Assembly: GCA_038503065.1 (NCBI GenBank)
Contig: JBCAMK010000018.1
Location: forward strand, 620,001 to 684,000
Length of the DNA stretch: 64,000 bases
Direction: 5' to 3'
From: Paragyromitra xinjiangensis
Taxonomy: Eukaryota > Ascomycota > Pezizomycetes > Pezizales > Discinaceae
Below, in pieces: positions 1-12,293 of this stretch. How positions within the stretch are numbered: the stretch's first letter is position 1; each line of letters starts with the position of its first letter. The position numbers were made by a program, and so were the translations under genes. The notes below the pieces were generated by a model that was not told the DNA's origin, made no database searches, and saw only the letters and a program-made list of their open reading frames with translations.

Positions 1-426
1 ACACCCGACGAAATTGAGGAAGCCAATGGTGTCAAGATTGAGTCCCTGCGAGACCCACAGACTGATGCTGACCGTGTTAAGAAGCCGGAGTGGCTCATCA
101 TGTTGGGGATTTGCACCCATTTGGGTATGTTTGCTATCACTCGGTGTTTCGTTTCATTCACTGTTTTTTGCTGATGAGGGTGTTTGATAGGTTGTGTGCC
201 CATTGGTGAGGCTGGTGACTATGGTGGTTGGTTTTGTCCTTGCCATGGTTCTCACTACGATATCTCCGGCCGTATAAGGCGTGGTCCGGCGCCGCTGAAT
301 CTTGCAATTCCGGAATACGAGTAAGCTCTTCCCCAATCCTCCCATCCTCCATATATCATTTTCTAGGGAGATCATGAGCTAACACTTCCCAGCTTCCCCG
401 AGGAGGGCAAGCTCGTCATTGGTTAA
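1..426 (+). CDS. RIP1: Ubiquinol-cytochrome c reductase iron-sulfur (Rieske) subunit, 3' part
   Basis: This is the last 95 residues of the Rieske [2Fe-2S] protein of mitochondrial complex III, which passes electrons from ubiquinol to cytochrome c1. It is incomplete because the window starts inside the gene. Exons are 1-124, 191-320 and 393-426; donors are GTATGT and GTAAGC. Both cluster-binding motifs are present: CTHLGC, split across the first intron, and CPCHGSHYD in the next exon. They are followed by the family's GRIRRGPAP stretch and the usual short C-terminal tail ending LVIG. No frame damage is seen. The identification rests on these motifs and is secure; the presequence and membrane anchor lie upstream of the window. 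Confidence 0.95.
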
Positions 427-1317
427 ATACCTCAGAATACCCGTTAGAAAAAGGCGGGCGGGCGAAGATGGGGAAAGCGAAAAAGTGGAACAAATGTGTT
501 GTAAATGGGTCAATGGGGTTTTCTTGTATGTTAGGTTTTGGGGGTTGGGGTGGCAGCGGGATATACTTAGAAGCGGCAACGGGCGAAGTAAAGTCCCTGT
601 TTATTTTGTTTTTTCTTGTAGAAAGCAATTCAATCTTTTCTCTGATTTCCTTATGTGGCTTTGATATGAATTATAAATGTCCTCAACGACCTTTTAGAAG
701 AGCTAAGTTCAACTTTTACAGGTTAGCCACTGTGTTGAATGTGAGAGAAGCTCTACCATCAATTATCACTCGAAATATTGCCCATGAGCAAAGCCAGATC
801 CGGGATGGCAACGACCTTAGAGCTCTTGCATTCTTCCCTCAGATGTGTATTGTCTTTCAGAATAAACCTCCGCCCGCCTGTATTTCACCTCTATCATTCT
901 ACAGCCATGATAACAGCGAATACTAAGTTGAATCTTCATAACACGTAACGACAAAAAGCCAAGGCGAAGGAAGCATATTAGCTTTCTTCCCCACATCCCC
1001 TCCTTCATTTATACCGCCCACACACACGCCCGACAGTCAAACCAGGTTTAAAGAGCTAGAGAGAGAAATTATGCCAGAATCAAAACCCCCGAATTACCAT
1101 TTCCCAAACGATGCACTCCCGATGCGGGGAAAAAACAAAAAAAGGACATGAGTGGCTATGCTGAAAAGGGCTGCTGCTTTGTCGTTCGTCGAATGGCAAT
1201 TGGAAGGTATGTACAGCATGATTTTATTTGAGCTAATTTGAGGATCCCCCCTTGTGACTGAGTTGTATATTTTCCTTTTACGTCTTGCGTTTGCCCGTCG
1301 GTTGTTCATTGGTAAGT
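427..1317. other. Intergenic, shared 3' flanks
   Basis: This gap lies between the convergent Rieske and PP2A genes and should hold both 3' untranslated regions. One plus-strand open frame of 152 codons (468-926) crosses it. It has no recognisable domain and mixed composition, so I read it as chance. No RNA gene or repeat was seen. Confidence 0.6.
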
Positions 1318-2739
<1,422 letters not shown>

Positions 2740-5700
2740 ATTGCGTATTTTTTTCAAAGGGGTCTGTTCAGAGAGAGATCTTCGTTGACTTGTCTACAAG
2801 GCGTTGATGGAGAAAGATGGCTTCAGTCGGTCGCGTGGGGTTGATGGTTGTAAATGGGGGGTAATCAAGGATTCCGTAACGATGAAAGAAGCCCACCACA
2901 CTGTTTTTCTATTAGAACGGGAAGTTTATGATAAGCGGGTGTTGAAGATACAAGAAAAGAAACTGGATGAGGAGGATAGCAGCAGCCGATGGCTCACCAA
3001 AATGGATCAAAAGCAGGGCAGCTGTGGAGGGGTGAGGGGTATTGTTGACGTTAGGGGGTCGCGGGGAGATGTAGCTAGGGACAAGCGAGATCTCCTTGCC
3101 GGTTCTTTTTGGTGTGTGGCAGTGAGCACCGAGAGGCGCCACAATCAAGTGTTGATCATTAACTGCGAAAGAAACTCGAATTCCGCATCAATGGTTCAGA
3201 TGACTGCTCTTCAAGTAAATTCCATCCCTGTTTATTAGCCCTTCACATCAAAGAAATAAAAGATAAATCGCCACGGTGATATTAGGATCACAATTCTGCT
3301 GTCACACTTAACAATTCCTATGATCTTCTCGAAGCGAACAGGTTTGATACTGTCCAGAGACTAAAGGTCGCCCTGATGAGCAACCTAGGGTTTACCTACA
3401 CAGCCCAACCGAGAATCACCCACCCCAAGACCACGTTCCTCATCTCGCAAACTACATTTCCGATTCTTGACGCCTTACAGAGCCCGAAACAATCTAGTCG
3501 CAGTATACTAACAGTTCCGCGCTTCAAACCAGCTATCCCCTAAAGAGACCCCCTAACTCGCTATCTTGCTACATCCTGCTTAGATATTCTACTTCCATTA
3601 TTTAGGTTCAATGATGAAAATGCTTGATGACGTCGACCTGTTTACATATGCTCTCGGCAAATTTACCACAAGGCAAGGAACATCCTAGCTCCCCTAGCTC
3701 CTAACTTGTTTCCACACGACCCAGCAGTACATGTGCCTGAAACGTGGCAATTCGCAGGAAAACCAGAGTTTACTATACCTACTCGTGTCGGGAGGTACAG
3801 ATCTCCGGATTGATTTGGTGCGGGAGGGGGACCTTGCATCTTGATACATCTCTAGAACTCCGACAGTCACAGATACTCGCCTATAGCGATAATCTCTCCG
3901 TGCTATGACAGCAGAAGCCTCAAGTGCTGCCTATTGAAACACTTAATAGGGATAAGAAACACTAAAATTCCAAACTATCAGACCAAATCAACGCCACAAT
4001 CTTCTTCTCTCCATAAGTATATCCTTGACCCAGCGTATCATTGGTTATCACTCGTCTGCACCATTGCACAACATGAAACCCTTGGATCATTTCAAAATCT
4101 CAGTTTCAGGTACCATTATTATTAGCCTATGAAGAAAAGCAGCTGGAGACACACGACGTCGGAGAAAAGCTTGATTATGTCCCTAGTCCCGTTTTCCATT
4201 CTGCACGGATGATCCGGTGCTTGCAGCTGGTGCCAGTCCCTGAGTTCCAATTGCAAATCGGGGATTAAGGAAGACGAGGAAGCCACTGTTTTTAGAAGCT
4301 TCAGCTAGATTCGACATCATGCAATCATTAATGCGGAGAGCCGGTAGCCTTTCGGAAAAACTTAACCGGCGGGGAAGCCGAACCCCGACCTCAATTAAGC
4401 TTAATTTGCCAAGCTTTTCGGCAGTGATGACACGTGCTTTCTTATCGATAGGACCCTCCCTTAAGTCTCACTAGGACCCAAGGGAATTACTCAAATCGAT
4501 GTCAGAATCTTGTTCAGAGGGCATTCGTCGATTAAGGTACTACTGAAACCATAGTTACATGCAGATGGAATCAGTATCCACCTGATTAAACTGTATAGGT
4601 GATCCTTTCGAGCTCGCGTCACGATCCCCAAGGAGTCACTGAATATTTCCCTAAGTGATAGAGGTTACTGATCATTGATAATGATGTTTCGACCTGGATA
4701 TCGAAACAACTGCCGTTAACGAATTATCTCGGATCCCGGAAGTCATGACGGCTTAAAGCAGCGGATATCAACGCATGCACTTTAAAGCCTCAAATCATGT
4801 CCAACCCAGACATCCACATGGACATGTGCTCAGAACATCGCAATTTCAATGCCGATAATGAACAACTGCAAGCAATCTCGTAGCTACCTACCTAGTCCAA
4901 AGAGACCATGATCGTCAAAAATCCATCCACGTCGAGAAAACGAGCTCCCTCCCAAGAAGAAAAAGAAAAAAAAGTGACGTAGAAATCTACAACGTTACGT
5001 ATTATAGGTCCCCAAATAGTAGCATCGGAGGCTTCAAGGACCGTGCGTGTTTGCAAAAAACCGCGCAAACGTTCGACCTCGCAAACCTGCACTTTCAATT
5101 GGGCCTTCGTATTATCTCGAGCGCAGGCTGTTTTTTTTCTTGAGCACACGCTCACCTGCATAACGCACTTTCCTCTTTTTCACTTCGCATTGGTTACCTA
5201 CCCTGGAGAAATCCCCAGTATTGCTACCCAGTAGAAATAAATACCGCCGACTCTCCCAAAGCGCAACGCACATACGTCAGTTGGACCGATCTTGATCATA
5301 GTACATGATCTTGTAGTTTTGATCCATCGAACGGGATCGAGGGGCACAGACGTAACGTGACCTGCAGTGTTGGTTTTTATGGGAAGAGTAATCTGAGGTT
5401 GTTAACTGCGGGTATTTTGTGTACCAGGAAATGCCGCTGTAAAAAGTCTTTACCGTGATCCCGGTATCGCTTTTGGTAGGCCGGTCAAATACACCATGCA
5501 ATCGGGATCAAATGTGACCCGAGGATTATCTGCATACAGGGCCAGTAACTGATTCAAAAAAAAACATCGGACGGATGCATATGAAGGGGGTAGTATGACC
5601 CAAGAAGCTCTAGAGTATAAGGAACTGTAGAAGGAAATGTTTCAGTTCGATAGAAGCTAACTTCTGCAAGAAATACTGGTACTTAGTGAAAACATTTGGC

Positions 5701-6481
5701 GTAGTGCTGCGACGTAGAAGAGCCGGCTACGAAAAAAGACTATAGCTGAGTACAAGATAAAAGCAAAGGCTAAGATAACTGCCGAAAGCATGAACTCAAA
5801 GAAGCAAACATTGAACGTGAAAGTACACAAAGAACAATCTGACCACCCAGCCAAACCCCAAGCGAGGAAGCAAAGAAACCTTCAATAACAAAGTTATCGC
5901 CTTTAATAAAACGTATATATCCTTCACCGCGATTCTCGGAAAGAGTCAAATGTAATTTTTGAACATTAAAAAAAGGAGATTAAGAGAAACCTTCTGGACA
6001 ATAGTGGATGATATCGACTTTCACCTGCCACGCGGCGTAGAGAGGGGCAAAAAATAAGGGTGGGGGAGAAAAAAGAAAAAAGGAAGAGGATAAAATACAG
6101 AAAAAGAAACAAACTCCTCCGGACCATACACGTCCTATCCAGAAATGAGAGTGACGCCGTCGAGTACGCCTAGTGCGACAAAAAACCGTACCTTGAAAGG
6201 AAGTGCGGGGCAAAAGTATAAGAAAAGTAAGCAGGGGCAAAAAAGAAAAAACAATCACACAAAAACAAACGCTTCTCGCGTGACTGGTCCCAAATCCTAG
6301 CCAGGAAACCCAAAGAAAAATACCCAGAAGTCCAGCAACCCTAAAATAGGAACAAACAACAAAGAACAAGAATTACAAGAAGGAAGTGTCCGACAGACGA
6401 TGCTAAATTATTTATATTAACTCCGGTATCCTTATTACTCAAGCCTCGGGCACAAGGCGCTTTCGGGTCCACGCATTGTAG
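2740..6481. other. Long intergenic region
   Basis: This 3.7-kb gap separates two minus-strand phosphatase genes. It carries the PP2A promoter next to position 2740 and the 3' flank of the PPS1-like gene near 6481. A 144-codon plus-strand open frame (2804-3238) and a 129-codon minus-strand frame (5980-6369, very rich in aromatic and hydrophobic residues) show no domain or convincing exon structure. I see no tRNA, rRNA or transposon. Confidence 0.5.
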
Positions 6482-8782
6482 TCAATTCTGACGAGTATAT
6501 GGACGGTTCATAGTTGCAACTTCTCGTGCAATGTGGTGCCATTCCAACTCGCGCTTGGAGCTGTGCCGATTTTTGAAAGGCATACGTTCCTCGAACTTAA
6601 GCAGCTCGTACATGAAGCGAAGATGGGGTTGGATGATAACATTGAGGCGTCGTGCTCGTACATAGCAACTACGATCGTTAGCTGTTATATAAACCATCAT
6701 TATTACAAGGTTACCCACTATGCTCGGGGAAGAGAAAGTTTAAGCGCCCGCATAACTTCAGCAATGCAGATAGTCGCTGAGCGGGAAACACCAACTCGGC
6801 AGTGGACCAGAATTGGTTCATTCGCACGGCGACCCTCGTCTGTGATAAAAACGTTAACACTAGCCTTGCTTGTGGCGGAGGATAGGTTGATCTAACCAAT
6901 AAAATCTAGGCAACGCCTGAACTGATATTCAAGCGGATCACATCCGTTATCTTGTAAATCCCTGACAACCATTGCCTTTTCTTTGTTCCAAGTACTTCTT
7001 TCCTTCTCGGTCCACGATAACTCTTCGCCAATACTCAAAACACGTTTGATTCCCAACGCAGTAAGCAATGCGGGATTATTGGCATGTTGCAAGTTCCCTA
7101 GATACATGTACGATAGGACACGACTAGGCAACGATCCATCCATACGATTTAACCAGTCTGGAGCACCTATGGCCGCATAGTTCACGCAGTACCCATTGCT
7201 TTTAGCTGCAGCTTCGAGAATATGGTGCTCGATATGTCGGAGGAAGTGAAGATCTCTCTCGTAGGCAAAGAAATTGCGACCCTTGGTCGTGTGCAAGTTC
7301 ACCCATGCAGAGTGAACAGGGTGCCCTTCTGCATACATCAGATATGCCAAAGCTAACAGCGAGGTTTCCGTGTATCCGTCTGTGCAGTGAATGAGTATCT
7401 TTCGGGGCTCACGTGGCGAAGTCATAAGATGATCACCGTCGTCATCATGAACTTCTTCATCCGTTTGGCGTCCGTTGGCAATAGAATGAATAAAGCGACA
7501 AGTATTAATGATACCATCAATTTCGGCTGACTTGTAGCTTGGTGCTGTCATGGTACCAGACCCTGGGAACAAGAGCAACTGTGTCGTTTCCGTACTTCCC
7601 ATAACCTGATGTAAATCACTCAGTGTCTCTGTAGATGGCATCATCGCTTGATCACTAGCTTCGATCAAAAGGTTGTATCGTGGTGTATCATCGTCTGAAT
7701 CCTGTCCGGTATCTGCAGTGGATCCTAACCAGACATTCTTTGAAATCTCGGATGCCCTAGACATAGAACACATCTCCATCCGTTCCCAATGACCTGAAAA
7801 ATCACTAAATGCTAATTTGCTACATGGGAGAGAGCAACTTACAGAAGTCAACGACGTGTCCTGTGAGATGCCCATTGGAGTCTGTCGCGACAATTTCTGG
7901 GAAAAACTTCTCAAACATAGAGAATGGACCTGCTATTATTAGCATCTGATTGGTTCATATGATAAATAAGTAGATCAATGCCTTACTCTGAACTACGAAA
8001 GTACTATAAATTGGGAACTCGCGCGTCGAACTCCCTTGGTATTGCGCCCTGTAATGGAGTTGAGCTGCAGAGATCCGCTTGGCAAGCTTGAGGACCTCTT
8101 GTTGATTGGTGTCGCTGTCCCCGTAGACAATTATGTCAGACAAACATGCAAATTTGCCAACCTGTATGTGGAAGTTTCGGACGTTGAACCCATCTCTTGG
8201 GTCAACATTAAGAAAACTAGAAGTAGTCGAGACCGCAGGAAGAATCTCTTCTGGTGCAATAGCACCCTTCAGTTTTGAGTGTGTTTGGTCTCCAGCCTTC
8301 ACTATCATAACACCCCGATAACAAGTAGGAGCTCTTCGTACGGATTTTTTCCGAGCATAGAAGAATGCTAGCTGGATGGTATTTTCGGGATGTAGTCCAT
8401 GGGCCCAAGGGAAAATGTTCTCGATTTCTGGTAGAGGCTGCCTAGAGCTGAAATTCATGGCGGCAGCAACCCCAGCAGCATCGATGGCCCTAATCGGTGG
8501 GGACTTGCAAATAGGTGGGTAGTCGTCCGCTGGGTATAACAGTGAGCTCATACACCTACTCACTTCTTCCGAGGAATGCGATTGTTCCGAGTGGGGAGAA
8601 GCTGGAGGAGTGACTGGGTTTGCATAGTTTGGACCAGCTACCGAGACATGCTTATTCGGGATTGGTATGGGTGTAGTTGAGGATACGCCGGGAATAGGTA
8701 GGGGCTGAGCTGATGCAGCAGCGGCAGGCATTGGAGGAGGTGTGGGGGTGTCTCTCGGTGGTCTAATGGCTACAGCAGCCAT
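6482..8782 (-). CDS. PPS1: Dual-specificity phosphatase of the Pps1 family
   Basis: This is a large fungal dual-specificity phosphatase of the Pps1 type, linked in yeast to S-phase control. Exons 7987-8782, 7843-7929, 6897-7793, 6719-6839 and 6482-6668 join in frame to 695 residues. The first 90 or so residues are proline/serine-rich and probably disordered. The C-terminal catalytic site is VHCRVGVSRSAT with Cys607 and Arg613, a proper CX5R loop. It is followed by VRARRLNVIIQPH, typical of this family. An upstream phosphatase-like domain has HCTDGYTE (Cys431), where the loop arginine is replaced by Glu437, so it is probably non-catalytic. The active-site exon is only 121 bases and lies in a different frame from its neighbours, so frame-by-frame reading misses it. 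Start ATG is at the first methionine after the upstream stop. Confidence 0.9.
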
Positions 8783-10407
8783 TGTAGCTGCTGGGAGAGA
8801 CGAGAAGCTGGAATTTGTAGGGAGTTAGAAGAGTTGATAAAGAGTATCAGTGTTTGCTTATATGAACCTTGATGTTTGGTAGATCTGCGAGACCAGTTTT
8901 CACGGCGATCCCACTGGGTGTTTGTCGAAGGATTAGCACTTAATAAGAGAGCTGTTATGCTGCAGCGTTTCGCTGGTTACTCAGGGATACGGATGGCTGC
9001 AAGTGGCGGCGGGGTCGAGGAAATATCTGGGGACGCTGAGTACGGGGCGGCGGGAGGGTTGCTTGAGTGATAGGCGGTGTAGCGGTGGAGGGGGGGGAGA
9101 AGAATGGAGGGAAGGAGGAAGAGAGGGAGGAGGAGAAGCAGGAGGAGAAGGAGAAGGGTGATAGAGATTATGAAGCAGCAAAGCTGAACCCTAGACGATA
9201 CGGAGAGATAGAGCGGTAGTAGTTGCAGACAAGTGGGAGGTACAAGTAAGAGATACCGAGCTTGGATCGAGCGACACCAACCTGCAGCCAGGTTATGGAA
9301 CAACTAGGATCAAGTTAAACGGTCGGCACAGACACTTCGATGGAAGCTCCGCTCCACTTCAGTAGCAAGCCGCAATGTAGGTACGTTAAGCCTGGATAAC
9401 TTCTACGCCGCACCTGGAGCAACCGACACTTTGGCGTCCAAGATAGTACCAGCACAAAGGTCCTTGTAGCGATTACATGCAACAATTGACTGTCTCCCCG
9501 GCGCAACTCTGGGGCGGAGCCAGCTTACCACTGTGGGCAGATTCACCCCCCCCCCCCCCCCAATTGCGATTGTTCGTCTCTTCCTTCACCACATTCACCA
9601 CCTTCACCACCACTATCACCCCTCCCACTTTAATCACGACCCACACCCACCGTCATTTTCGAAGCCCTGATGCTGACCCCCCACCAACACCCGGACAACT
9701 GTGCCCATGTGCGACGGCGTTATCTTCCTTTTCATTGGCCACCCGGGTTGATGGTGTTTCGGTTGTTTTGTCTCTCCACCCTCCCACACTATCTCTCTTA
9801 TCGCATGCGGAAAGCAATCGCCGCACGCGTCAAGCGAGTGGGTCTATTCCAAACATAAACACCCCACACCCCCCCTGTTCGCCAACCGGTTATTTACTTG
9901 CTTTTTTTAATTTCCATTAGGTCTTGGCGAGGGATACAGGCAACGAACATCAATCACTGCTCGTTGCTGCTTTTGTGGGTTGTGACGAATTGTCGCAAGC
10001 ATGATTTCGAAAACCAGTGGGAGCTGAGTTGCATTCGTCCCAGGTCCCAGGAGTGAGATCCTTGCTGTCCGTTCACCAGATTTCGTCGCCACCCATTGAT
10101 CAACATTGACCAACGGAAGCGGAAGCGAGTCTGAAGCTTATTTTGAACTAAAAAAACAACTCTGGGTTTTGCCACGGGCCGCAACGCGACGATCAGGAAA
10201 ATTTGAGTTTGGATTCTGTACTGACCAGAACTAATTAAATAATAACAAAAGTCTAATTTTTCAAGAAAGTTAATTTCGCTAACTCCAATATAAAAATACA
10301 GTAAAAGCCCCACAATTGGTATCTAAGAAAAAATCACTATGTAAAACAAAACAGAAGAAAAACCGTGTAATTCGATGGTAACGTATCGTAATCGCCCCCG
10401 TAACCAG
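8783..10407. other. Intergenic region with pyrimidine-rich tracts
   Basis: This region holds the promoter of the PPS1-like gene and the 3' flank of the DUF3112 gene. The plus strand is purine-rich around 9085-9165 (GGA/GGAGAA repeats). It is strongly pyrimidine-rich around 9575-9640, with repeated TTCACCAC units. Open frames across these tracts are low-complexity shadows. No gene is supported. Confidence 0.5.
9546..9561 (+). repeat. Poly-C homopolymer, 16 bases
   Basis: A run of 16 consecutive C residues sits between ATTCA and AATTGC, just upstream of CACC-rich pyrimidine sequence. Long C runs are uncommon in fungal intergenic DNA and its exact length may be a sequencing estimate. Confidence 0.9.
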
Positions 10408-11694
10408 TTAGACGTTAGCTCTGCCATCGGCGGACAGGCTAGGGATCTTCTCTGGCCCAGCCTCGCGCTCCAGCTCAGCCTTTCCAGGGACAAAGAATCG
10501 CTGATCTGCCCTGGTAATTGCGAAAATTGCCACTATAATAACCTCAAGTGTGGGGAGGAAAATGTAGAATGCAGCCTTCTTCTCATACCAAGCTGGGTTG
10601 GTGGCCGGACGTGCGGGAGCCAAAGTGGCGGCTGCTCTAACACCGGTAGATATAGCTATCACGAGATCAGTATAGGCTCTACAGAAACTCAACGATGGGT
10701 GAAAATTACTCAAAATGACAGAAACAGCTAGCACGATGATGACCTTTGTCTGCAGGCTTCCCATCTTACCGAAGTTTTGAGGCTGTCTGGACGTGAACTT
10801 CGCGGCTAGGACGATCGGTATCGGAGCAAAAGTAAAAATGAGGAACCACATAACACCAAATCTACGGACACCTAAACCAAAATCAATGGTAAGCACTCAA
10901 AGATGAGATGGTAACAGGCATTAAAGGTGAGACATACTTAGGTCGGTTTTCAGGATTGAATGGTTAAGTGTGTAAAATGATTGAACAGTCGTCGCAATTA
11001 CTAAAAGCCTTAATATTAGCAACCAATCACCGTCGATCTTAGAAAAGCAAGCCTACCCATGATAAGAACCGCAACGAGCGAAATATAGTATGCAAGAAAA
11101 GCATACTTAAATGGCTTGCTGTTGTAGAAACGCGGGTGGAATGCTCGCACGAGACGCTGGGCAAAGTTCATGTTGGTAACAAACAACAGTAGGACACCTG
11201 AGGATATCAGGACATTGGCCGCAATTGCATCGCCAATACTCGTAGGATTCTGAGCCGATACTATATCCCAGAATAAAGTAAGAAACAAGAGCAAAATTAA
11301 AAAGGAAGAGTAGATCAGGAATTGATCTAGCGTCTGTAGTGATCGGGGTTTCAGGTGCTTGCTTACGAAGTCGCATTACAAAAGTTGTAACCCGAGACAT
11401 GCAGAAACCAAATAATAAACCACTGAAGATGAAAAAATGACCAGCAGCTTTATTCATGCGGTATATGCGTGAGTGTAGCAATCCGAGAAGGACATAGAAT
11501 GCAATAAAGACTCCCGAGACAGCTACATCTGGGTTTACTGTGGGTCGACCTCCGAAGCTGGCTGTTGTTGGTACGTATGGGGGTCCTGTGGGCTATAGGC
11601 TGGTCAGTCCGAGTGCAAAGTCATGAAGGCCGCTGCAGGATGCCCCCAAAGAATATATAGGAAAGAAACTTACTGTCGATGAACTAGAGGCCAT
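10408..11694 (-). CDS. Fungal integral membrane protein, DUF3112 family
   Basis: This is a multi-pass membrane protein resembling the fungal DUF3112 family, whose function is unknown. Exons are 11674-11694, 11367-11592, 11057-11260, 10938-11000 and 10408-10871. The family resemblance is in HFFIFSGLLFGFCMSR, the NFAQRLVRAFHP loop, TVQSFYTL, and the AWYEKKAAFY region before the last helix. I count about seven hydrophobic spans. The first exon codes only MASSSST. The last exon contains a likely 54-base in-frame intron, 10656-10709 (donor GTAATT, acceptor GATAG). Removing it gives 307 residues instead of 325 and restores a family-like helix. The short hydrophilic tail is probably cytosolic. The family call comes from recalled sequence pattern and is fairly confident; no activity can be inferred. 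Confidence 0.8.
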
Positions 11695-12293
11695 GATGAA
11701 TTTGAGTAAAGGTGATAAAAGGGATAAAACTGAATAGAAGATGAACTGAATGGGGTGTATAGTGGTAGTAGCTAATGGTTTGATGTGCTGAAAATGATTA
11801 TGAGAAGTGCTGGAGCTAGCTCCCTTATGTATTCACACGACAGGATTGCGCTTGTCAGTGCGTTAAAGGCAATAGATCCAAAAAAGGCTACCACGGGTAT
11901 AGCGGAACGGCGGGCGTCTGCGTGTAACACCAAGTTTTAAGCTTGCTGGGGCTTGGCAGATCTTGACGGGGTAGGTTTTTGCCGTTGTCGCTTGTTTCGC
12001 GTCACACAGGCACCGATCCCCGGCTCAGCCATGTATTCAAGCTTCCCTCGCAGGGCTTAATATGCAGTCTCACAGCCCAGCATCGCGTGCTCGCCCGAAA
12101 AGCTTAGCTCTGGACCCTGAGCTACACCGCCAACGAGACTCGATTCATTGGCCTAGCTTGTTATTACGTAGGTGTGCGTGGCTTTGTTATGAGATTACGA
12201 ATAACGCATATTCATGCAATCAACTGGTTCCATCCAGTCTGCAAGAGCCTTGTAAAGTACCTACTTTTCTTTCCATTCAGGATATGCTGTGCC
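11695..12293. other. Divergent promoter region
   Basis: This is a 0.6-kb gap between the minus-strand DUF3112 gene and the plus-strand disordered-protein gene, expected to hold both promoters. Short open frames here have no exon structure that I can support. Confidence 0.5.

Noticed and set aside
468..926. 152-codon plus-strand open frame downstream of the Rieske gene
   Set aside because: No domain, no splice partners and no codon pattern like its neighbours; it lies in shared 3' flanking DNA.
2804..3238. 144-codon open frame upstream of PP2A
   Set aside because: It sits in the PP2A promoter on the opposite strand, has no recognisable motif, and its composition is unlike known small fungal proteins.
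5980..6369. 129-codon minus-strand hydrophobic open frame
   Set aside because: The Phe/Cys/Leu-rich product comes from an A-rich plus strand; no start context or splice model supports it.
8977..9303. Leu/Pro-rich open frames opposite GGA repeats
   Set aside because: Low-complexity translation of purine repeats in a promoter.
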